This document shows, piece by piece, positions 34,134 through 41,900 of a stretch of DNA of 64,000 nt (within the stretch, counting starts at the first letter, position 1; each line of letters opens with the position of its first letter). Origin of the DNA: JAUIJL01 sp965366625 (lineage in GTDB: Bacteria; Acidobacteriota; Thermoanaerobaculia; Multivoradales; J023); assembly GCA_965366625.1 (NCBI GenBank), contig CBDUGP010000006.1, positions 127,592 to 191,591 of the forward strand, read 5' to 3'. Below the pieces are notes generated by a model that ran no database searches, was not told the origin of the DNA, and saw only the letters and a program-made list of their open reading frames with translations. The position numbers were made by a program, and so were the translations under genes.

Positions 34134-35114
34134 CTAGGGCCGGCCGGTTCTCGGCTGGCCGGCCAATGCCCGAGCGATGAAGATTTGATTGAGCAGCTGC
34201 CCGCCGGGAAATACCGAGCCGTCGAGGCGTTTAAAAATCGTCGGAGCATAGTCGCCGGACGGACTTTGAAGGGCCATCAGCTCCAGCCTTTGGTCGCGCG
34301 GATCGACCCCTTTGAGATGGAGGTTCTCGGCGGCGATGGCTAGGGTGGCACAGGCGAGCGGTGTCACCGCAGCTTCGACTTCCAGCTCCCAACGAATGGC
34401 TTGCTCCAAAGACGGCCGCAGATCCGATCCCAGAGGCACCGTTTCCCGCCACAGTTCACTGATCAAGCAAAGAAGCAATTCCGGTGACGCGCAATAGGGG
34501 CTGCCTTGTCGATAGTCCCCAGAGGCCAGGTGCAAGCGCAAGAAACTCACAGCTCTTTTCACTTTGAGCTGCAAGTCACGGGGCAGGTCTTCGGTTCCGA
34601 TGTGCATCTGTCTCATGGCCACGAAATAAACATGGAGCGTGCAGACGGTCGACAGTGGATCCCTATTCTCTAACTCTAGGGCGCCGAAAAGCACTTCCGC
34701 ACGGAAGTAGAGTTCGTGGGCATTGAGTTCACGAAATTGCCATCTCGCCAACAGGCTACGCGCCTCCGAAGCAGGGGACGTCAGACGGTTTTTTGAACGG
34801 GATGTCCAGGTCTCTTTCAAGCAGGCCGCCAGTTGCGGTAGCCAAGTCACCGCAGAGGCGACCACCAGCTCCAATTCCTCCCCCGTGCAGGATTCGGCTT
34901 GAAGCCTTTCGGCGAGGCCTCCGGCGGCTTGGTCGGCCGCTACCCTCGCTTGCCAACGTTTGGCCTGGGTCGACCTCAACCGGTCCTCAAAGCTCGGCTC
35001 GGGCGTGCCGGCCGGCAACGTGGCAGGGGAACCACCTCTACGGCGGCGATCTTCGAGCCGTCGGCGGCCGGATGGCTCCGACGGCTGTGGATTGGGCATC
35101 GTGGCTGCTCTCAT
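34134..35114 (-). CDS. Predicted helical protein of unknown function
   Basis: This protein of about 326 residues is not recognised. The first 50 residues are rich in Arg, Pro and Ser and probably disordered; the rest looks fully helical with Leu/Ala-rich repeats ('LLARWQFRELNAHELYFRAEVLFG', in outline) and a closing segment 'DGSVFPGGQLLNQIFIARAL'. There is no signal peptide or membrane helix. The pattern loosely recalls alpha-alpha barrel proteins, but I cannot support a family. The ATG at 35112-35114 with GGAGGG 7 bases upstream decides the start over a TTG 15 bases earlier. It converges on mdh. Confidence 0.6.
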   Translation of the reverse strand: MRAATMPNPQPSEPSGRRRLEDRRRRGGSPATLPAGTPEPSFEDRLRSTQAKRWQARVAADQAAGGLAERLQAESCTGEELELVVASAVTWLPQLAACLKETWTSRSKNRLTSPASEARSLLARWQFRELNAHELYFRAEVLFGALELENRDPLSTVCTLHVYFVAMRQMHIGTEDLPRDLQLKVKRAVSFLRLHLASGDYRQGSPYCASPELLLCLISELWRETVPLGSDLRPSLEQAIRWELEVEAAVTPLACATLAIAAENLHLKGVDPRDQRLELMALQSPSGDYAPTIFKRLDGSVFPGGQLLNQIFIARALAGQPRTGRP

Positions 35115-35338
35115 GTCTTGACCCTCCAACTCCGACGGAGCTTCGATGCCCTAATTGACACCGATTCACGGCCTCCGTCTTCAAATGGCATGACCTCTAC
35201 TGATAAGGCGAAAAAGAACCTCTTTAGACATCATGTTGACCGAGATTTCTTCAAATTCAATGGGCGCCGAGCTTGGCAAGATCTCCACAGCGAAGCCCGG
35301 CGCTATAAACTCAAGCAACAGGACGTACAGCAGCTAGC

Positions 35339-35564
35339 TAGGTACTGTCCAGAAATGGATTCCGGTGGGTCGGCGCGGCGCCCTGCGGCCTGGGCGGCCC
35401 CCACGTGCTCCGAACTCGCTCCACCGCTGCGCTGCCGTCGCAAATTGCTGATGTGAAAGACCTTAAGCCGATCTATACGTTGTATCGCTCAGACACGCTC
35501 GCTTTCCGTGCTCGGCGCGCCGCGCCTTCTAGATCCTCGAAACGGCAAAACTGGACGGAACCTA
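35339..35564 (+). repeat. MITE-like element, family B copy 1
   Basis: The element starts TA-GGTACTGTCCAGAAATGG and ends GGACGGAACC-TA, with inverted ends of about 12 bp (10 match) and TA on both sides; the interior is about 222 bp. Around 190 bp is highly similar to the copy at 44630. It encodes no protein. Confidence 0.85.
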
Positions 35565-35615
35565 GCTACTCACATCAGAGCAAAATCCAGACGTCAGAAT
35601 TTCAGAACCTCGCCC

Positions 35616-35712
35616 TAGCAGGCTGTGGCGGAAGTCTCGCGCCGGCGAGAGCAGCGAATTTTTCGTCGAATCGAGGCGTGAAAACCGCAGGCGATTCTGC
35701 CACAGCCTGCTA
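35616..35712 (+). repeat. MITE-like element, family A copy 3 (internally deleted)
   Basis: TA-GCAGGCTGTGGCGGAAG starts and GATTCTGCCACAGCCTGC-TA ends a 93-bp element. The left 75 bp match copies A1 and A2, but the middle and right parts are missing and the inverted ends meet almost directly. It lies about 50 bases before the oxygenase gene. Confidence 0.85.
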
Positions 35713-35758
35713 GCCTCCGCCGTCAACGGACTTCTCTACTTGCCGGAGCCAACTCTCG

Positions 35759-38107
35759 ATGAAAATCGTCACCCTAGGCGGTGGACCCGCCGGTCTCTAC
35801 TTTTCGATCCTGATGAAAAAGGCCTTTCCGGACGCCGAGCTGCAAGTCATTGAGCGCAATCGGCCCGACGACACTTTCGGCTGGGGAGTGGTTTTTTCCG
35901 ACGAAACTTTATCCGCCTTTGAGCAGGCCGATCCAGAGACATACGCAAAAATCACTGACGAGTTTAAATATTGGCGCGATATCGAAACCTTCTACGGCGG
36001 CGAGAAGGTGGTTTCTACGGGCCACGGATTCTGCGCTCTATCACGCAAGACTTTGTTGCTGATCCTCCAAGAGCGCTGCCGTGAGCTCGGCGTGAGCCTC
36101 CAATTTGAGCGGGAAATCGCCTCACTGGAAGATTTACCAAAGGCGGACCTATTGCTCGGCGCAGACGGTGTCGGCTCTTGGGTGCGCAGTCAGTTCGAGG
36201 ACCATTTCCAGCCGAGCCTCGACTGGCGAAAGTGTCGCTTCACCTGGCTCGGCACCGACAAACCCTTGGAAGCTTTCACCTTCATCTTCAAGGACACGCC
36301 CTACGGTCTTTTCCAGGTGCACGCCTATCCGTTCGAACAGGGTCTCGGAACCTGGATTGTGGAGTGTCGGGAAGAAGTTTGGAAAGCCGCCGGACTAGAC
36401 CAAGCCGACGAAGCCGAGACCGTACGTTTTTGCCAAGAGCTGTTCGCCGAATACCTCGACGGCCATCGATTGCTCAACAACCGCTCGATTTGGCGGGCCT
36501 TCCCCACCGTCACGTGCAAGACCTGGCACCTAGGTGACGGCCCACCGAATGCCCCCAATGTGCTGCTGATCGGCGACGCCGCGCATACGGCCCACTTCTC
36601 TATCGGCTCCGGGACTAAATTGGCCATGGAGGACGCCATCGCGCTGGTGGACGAATTCAAGACCCACGGCTTGGACGTGATTCCCCACGTGCTGCACGAA
36701 TACGAGGAGAACCGGTGGGTCGACGTAGCCAAACTGCAAAAAGCAGCTCAGACCAGCTTGGAGTGGTTCGAGAAGTCGGCCCAATTCTGCGGGCAAGATC
36801 CCATTCAATTCTCATTCAACCTCATGACCCGCTCCAAGCGCATCACCTACGACAATTTGCGTCAGAGGGATCCCGAGCTGGTGGATAGGGCCCGAGACGC
36901 CTTCCACCGCGAGCAGCTTCGTCGCAATCCGGGCGAGCAGCCGACCGCCAAAGGAGCCAAAGGAGCCAAAGGAGCCAAAGGTTCCGTCCCGGTGCCGATC
37001 TTCAATCCCATCAAGCTGCGGCAGCTCAAGCTCGACAACCGGCTGGTGGTCAGCCCCATGTGCCAATACTCCGCCAAGGACGGCCTACCCGACGATTGGC
37101 ATTTGGTGCATTTGGGCAGCCGGGCGATCGGCAGCCCGGGTTTGATCATCACCGAGATGACCGACGTCACGCCCGAGGGACGCATCACCCTCGGCTGCAC
37201 CGGTTTGTGGAATGACGAACAGACCGAGGCGTGGCGTCGCATCGTCGATTTCGTGCACGCCAACAGCACTACAAAAATCGGCATTCAGCTCGCTCATGCC
37301 GGCCGGAAAGGCTCCGTTCATCATCCCTGGCAGGGCGACGATATTCCCCTGACCGATCAGCAGGGTGCTTGGCCAACTCTGGGTCCATCGGCGGTGCCCT
37401 TCCGCGACGGCTGGCCGGCCCCACGAGCCATGGACCGAGCGGACATGGACCGAGTTCGGGACGGTTTTGTGGCCGCGGCACGTCGGGCTTTGGCCGCAGG
37501 ATTCGACCTGGTCGAGCTGCATATGGCCCATGGTTATTTGTTGTCGAGCTTTATCTCGCCGCTGTCGAATTTCAGGACCGACGAATACGGGGGATCCTTG
37601 GACAATCGGCTCCGCTACCCCCTCGAAGTATTTCGCGCGGTGCGTCGAGCCTGGCCTGAGGAACGCCCCTTGGCGGTGCGCGTTTCCGCCACCGATTGGT
37701 TAGGGGATCGCGGCACCACCGGCGACGAGACCGTGGAGCTGGCCCGGAGATTACGGGCGGAAGGTTGTGATCTGATCGATGTATCCACCGCCGGCAACTC
37801 CCCCGAATCCCGTCCCGAGTACGGGCGCATGTACCAAGTACCTTTCGCGGAAAAAATTCGCCACGCCGTGGACATTCCGGTCATGACCGTGGGAGCCGTC
37901 CTCGATGCGGATCAAGCCAACACCATCTTGGCTGCCGGTCGCGCTGACTTGGTGGCCATGGCTCGCCCCCATTTGCGCGACGCCTATCTCACCCGCCGGG
38001 CGGCCGAGAAATATGAGTACTTCGACCAAGAATGGCCGGGACAATACGTTTTGGGGGCTCCGCAACCACCCAAGGCAGCGCAACGAAAATCGGACCCACG
38101 AGGATAA
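35759..38107 (+). CDS. Fused FAD monooxygenase-Old Yellow Enzyme (salicylyl-CoA 5-hydroxylase / 2-aminobenzoyl-CoA monooxygenase type)
   Basis: The 782-residue cytoplasmic protein joins an N-terminal FAD monooxygenase (about 1-395: 'VTLGGGPAGLYFSILMKKAF', in outline, and 'GDAAHTAHFSIGSGTKLAMED') to a C-terminal Old Yellow Enzyme domain (about 410-775: 'NRLVVSPMCQYSA', 'QLAHAGRKGS', 'MAHGYLLSSFISPLSNFRTD'). This architecture is known for salicylyl-CoA 5-hydroxylase/oxidoreductases and 2-aminobenzoyl-CoA monooxygenase/reductases, which hydroxylate aromatic CoA thioesters and then reduce the ring. A four-copy Ala-Lys-Gly repeat (from a 9-bp array) forms the linker. No CoA ligase or ring-cleavage gene is in the window, so the substrate is inferred. 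GGAG precedes the ATG. Confidence 0.85.
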   Translation: MKIVTLGGGPAGLYFSILMKKAFPDAELQVIERNRPDDTFGWGVVFSDETLSAFEQADPETYAKITDEFKYWRDIETFYGGEKVVSTGHGFCALSRKTLLLILQERCRELGVSLQFEREIASLEDLPKADLLLGADGVGSWVRSQFEDHFQPSLDWRKCRFTWLGTDKPLEAFTFIFKDTPYGLFQVHAYPFEQGLGTWIVECREEVWKAAGLDQADEAETVRFCQELFAEYLDGHRLLNNRSIWRAFPTVTCKTWHLGDGPPNAPNVLLIGDAAHTAHFSIGSGTKLAMEDAIALVDEFKTHGLDVIPHVLHEYEENRWVDVAKLQKAAQTSLEWFEKSAQFCGQDPIQFSFNLMTRSKRITYDNLRQRDPELVDRARDAFHREQLRRNPGEQPTAKGAKGAKGAKGSVPVPIFNPIKLRQLKLDNRLVVSPMCQYSAKDGLPDDWHLVHLGSRAIGSPGLIITEMTDVTPEGRITLGCTGLWNDEQTEAWRRIVDFVHANSTTKIGIQLAHAGRKGSVHHPWQGDDIPLTDQQGAWPTLGPSAVPFRDGWPAPRAMDRADMDRVRDGFVAAARRALAAGFDLVELHMAHGYLLSSFISPLSNFRTDEYGGSLDNRLRYPLEVFRAVRRAWPEERPLAVRVSATDWLGDRGTTGDETVELARRLRAEGCDLIDVSTAGNSPESRPEYGRMYQVPFAEKIRHAVDIPVMTVGAVLDADQANTILAAGRADLVAMARPHLRDAYLTRRAAEKYEYFDQEWPGQYVLGAPQPPKAAQRKSDPRG
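36947..36982 (+). repeat. 9-bp tandem repeat in the domain linker
   Basis: GCCAAAGGA is repeated four times (last copy GCCAAAGGT), encoding (Ala-Lys-Gly)4 exactly between the two enzyme domains. Confidence 0.9.
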
Positions 38108-38110
38108 ACC

Positions 38111-38599
38111 ATGTCGGCGGAGGAGCGTTTTTTCACCGCAACTTTGTACCAAATCGGCATTCAGCGATGCGTTCGAGTGCCGGAGCAAGTCTTCAAGGGT
38201 TTCGTCGGCGACCCAAGTCCCCAAACTTCTCGCCAAGCCACCGTTCCCGTCCGCATCCGGGTTGGAGACCAAGTCGTTTCCACCTCTCTCTTGCGAAATA
38301 AGGGCGGCGGTTATCGCCTGGTGGTCGCCAAGGCCCTTTGCGACGCGGCCGGCGCCGACGCCGGCGACGAGATTTCATTGGCCGTTGGGCCGGATCCAAG
38401 CCGCGGTGAGCCCGATTTGCCCCAAGACCTGATCGATCGTCTCACTGCCACCGCCCACGGCATGGAAAATCTGTTGTCTCGCTCCCCGGCCGATCGCCGG
38501 CAGTTGGTGCGGTGGCTCGACTCCGCCAAAGCTGCGGCCACCCGCGAAAGACGGCTCGAACAAGCAGTGGATCGAATTTTGAAAGGTCCGCCCAGCTGA
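38111..38599 (+). CDS. YdeI/OmpD-associated-like protein (DUF1905 type)
   Basis: The 162-residue product begins with a DUF1905-like beta domain ('FTATLYQIGIQRCVRVPEQV', 'VPVRIRVGDQVVSTSLLRNKGGGYRLVV' in outline) and ends with a helical tail rich in Arg and Ala, as in YdeI/OmdA-type proteins. The role is unknown. It begins three bases after the stop of the fused oxygenase gene, with GAGGA 8 bases before the ATG, so the two form an operon. It lacks a signal peptide. Confidence 0.72.
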   Translation: MSAEERFFTATLYQIGIQRCVRVPEQVFKGFVGDPSPQTSRQATVPVRIRVGDQVVSTSLLRNKGGGYRLVVAKALCDAAGADAGDEISLAVGPDPSRGEPDLPQDLIDRLTATAHGMENLLSRSPADRRQLVRWLDSAKAAATRERRLEQAVDRILKGPPS

Positions 38600-38900
38600 C
38601 GCAAGAAAGCCACAGGCCCCTTGGGTTGAACTAAAAGCCTTTGCTCCAAGCCTGAACAAGGCCCGGTCGGCGGCAACGTCTACTATCTGCCTAAAACGCT
38701 GTTTCCGCCCTGTCGAATCGCCTAGATTGGGCATCCTGAGTTCGGCGAACGGCAACCCAATCTGATATTCTGGGACTGTTTGACAACCTCGCCGATGTCT
38801 ATTCCTCGTGCTAGCTGATGCGGGCTCGCCCCCTACACACAAGAGCCCGCGCCAACAGTGCTGCCCATCCGCAGAGAATATTTCAAGGAAGCCGCTTCCC
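38600..38900. other. Leader region of the DUF11 gene
   Basis: A perfect TTGACA occurs at 38780, but the best -10 candidates after it are wrongly spaced (14 bases), so no promoter is called. No gene or hairpin of note was seen. Confidence 0.4.
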
Positions 38901-41900
38901 ATGCGCCAGATCCCAGAGTTTCGCCTCTTGCCTTTTCTTCTCTCCTTTGTCGTCTCGGCTCTCTGCGCTTCGGCCGCCTCGGCTCAACCCGATTTTTCTA
39001 AGAGCTTCAATCCACCGACCATCGGCCCGGGCAGCGTCAGCACCTTGACCTTTACCATCGACAACTCAGGCGGGCCGATAGTCCAAGATTTAGCCTTCGT
39101 GGACACCTTGCCGTCGGCAGTTGTGATCGCCACACCCGCCAACGCCTTTACCGACTGCCCCAACGGAATCCTCGCAGCCCCCGGCGGTGGAAGCACGATC
39201 ACCTTGACGGATGGGGACGTGGCTCCGGGCACGGTTTGCTCCGTCTCAATCGATGTCACCAGCGCGACTCCGGGCGTGCACATGAATATCTCGGGAGATC
39301 TGACCTCCACGGCGGGCAATAGCGGCACCGCTGTCGCCGACCTAACCGTAGCCACTAACTTGCCCGGCTTCAGCAAAAGCTTCAGTCCAACGACTCTCGG
39401 ATTGGGCGGTCGCAGCACCCTCACTTTCACGATCGACAACACCCTTAACGGAGCCCAAGTCTTCAGCCTCACCTTCACCGACAACCTGCCCGCGGGTCTG
39501 GTGGTCGCGAGTCCTGCCAACGCCGTGAATACTTGCGCTGCGGGATTCTTCACCGGAGGTCTCTTAACTGCCAACCCGGGCTCCAATCTCATCAGTTTGG
39601 GTTTCGGCGCCGGCGCGGATGTGGCTGCGGTGGGCGCCGGAGCCACCTGCACGATCATGGTCGACGTCACGGCTACCGGTGGCGGTACTCTTTTCAATTC
39701 GACCTCCAACCTACAGAGCAGCAACGGCTCCGCCGGCAAAGCCACCGCAGCCCTGAGTGTTCCCATCGAGGCGTTGACATTTTCCAAGCGATTTATCGAC
39801 GATCCCGTACCCGCCGGCAGCACGGTCGAACTCGAATTCACGATCTTCAACAACAACCGCACCGACTCGGCGACCAATATTGCTTTCACCGACGATTTGG
39901 ACGGCCTGTTGACGGGTCTGGCGGCCACCGGTCTGCCGGCCAACAACATCTGTGGCGCGGGCTCTCAGATCTCGGGCACGGGTCTTCTGACCTTCACGGG
40001 CGGCAACTTACCGCCAGAGGGCAGCTGCACCTTCAGCGTCACCCTACAGATTCCAGCCGCAGCCACATCTGGCGGGTACCCCAACATCACCAGCACCATC
40101 AGCGGAGATGTCGGCGGAAACGGTGTGGTCAGCGCCGCTGCTACCGACACCCTATTCGTAGAACCCGTGCCGGTATTGACCAAGGAATTTCTTCAAGTCG
40201 GCACCTTGACCCCGGACCCGGTGGTCGGTGCGGGCGAAGACGTGGTAATCCGCTTCACCATCGACAATACGAGCACCGTTTCTGCCGCGACGGATATCGA
40301 ATTCGTCGATGAGCTAACCACATTCCTGCCCTTCCCCGTTGCCGTGACCTTGCCGCCCGTCCCCGACCCACCGTGTGGGGCGGGCTCGTCTCTGACCCTG
40401 ATCAGCCTAGGCACTGGACGTCAGGGTTTACTCCTTTCAGCTGGTAATCTGACCGCCGCCGGCATGGCCGGAGACAGCTGTACCTTTGACGTGACCCTGA
40501 CCATTCCCAACGGCTTGCCCGGCGGTATTTATCTCAACACCACCGAGCCGATCACCGCCACCGTTGATGGCGCTACGCGCACGGGTGAGCCGGCCGGCGA
40601 CGATTTGACGATCGTCAACGCTCCACGTTTGGAGAAAGAATTCACCGACGATCCGGCGGATCCAGGCGGTACGGTTACCCTACAATTCACCCTCACCCAC
40701 GACGACCTGGCCCCCGGTGACGCGACCAACATCACGTTCACCGACGATCTCAACGCGGTGATCACCGGCCTTGCCGGCACGGGCCTGCCGTTGACGAACG
40801 TCTGCGGCCCCGGCAACGGCACGGTGACCGGCTCCGCGGGCGACACCCTACTGACTTTCTCCGGCGGGACGCTGATGCCCGGTGAGGTGTGCGTGTTCAG
40901 CGTCACCCTGAACGTGCCCGTTGCCGCCACGGCCGGTACCTACACGAATACGACGTCCGGCGTGTCGGCCGATGTGCTCGGCGCTACCGCGTCCGGCAAC
41001 CCTGCCTCCGGCGATCTGACCATCTCAGGGCTGATGCTGAGCAAAGAGTTCCTCGGCGACCCTGTTTTGCCCGGCGATTCCGTGACCCTCCAATTTACCC
41101 TCGAAAACATGCATCCGACCGACGATGCGACGGCCATTTTCTTTACCGACAACTTGGCGGACGTGCTTCCAGGGGCTCCGGATCTCATGATTACCACGGC
41201 CCTTCCAGCGCCGTTCTGTGGTGGAACCCTGAGCAACGCCGGGAGTTTCCTCATCTTCACAGGGGGCGCGGTCACCTCCGGCTCCACCTGTGCCTTTGAT
41301 GTCGGCCTCTTGGTGCCCGCCGGTGCCCCGGACGGCATTTTCAGCAACATCACCAGCTCGGTCACCGCCACCTTCGGCGGCTCTTCAACCGTGTCGGATC
41401 CGGCCGTCGATAATCTGACCGTCAACTCAACCTTGCTGGCATTGACCAAGGCCTTCACCAACGATCCCGTGGCCCCCGGCGGCACTGCGAATCTGCGCTT
41501 TACGCTCTCCAATCTCGACGCCGGGCAGGCGATCTCGGACATTGCCTTTACCGACGACCTCGGTGCTGCCTTAACCGGCTTGGTAGCCACAGGCCTTCCC
41601 ATTGCCGCTTGCGGCGGAACGGTCGCCGGCATACCCGACGCGGGCACCATCGACTTCTCCGGCGGCACGTTGGCCGCCGGCGCCCAATGCCAATTCGACG
41701 TCTCCGTGACCGTGCCCGGAGGCGCTATGGCCGGTTCTTATACCAATACGACGAGCACCATTTCCGGCTTGGTCGGCGGACTCCCGGTTTCCGGAGATAC
41801 GGCCTCAGACGCCCTCAAGGTGGTGGACCTATTGCTCTTCAGCAAATCCTTCGACGGCCCGACCGTGCCCTTGGGGACCCCGGTCTTGACCTTCACGATC

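Larger units (their letters stand above)
35115..35758. other. Intergenic region built largely of repeat elements
   Basis: About half of this 640-base gap consists of repeat copies B1 and A3, only about 50 bases apart. The rest (35160-35338) shows no gene. Open frames across the repeats are not considered real. Confidence 0.6.

Noticed and set aside
38780..38805. Promoter for the DUF11 gene from a perfect TTGACA
   Set aside because: The only -10-like box lies 14 bases away, too close for a sigma-70 promoter.
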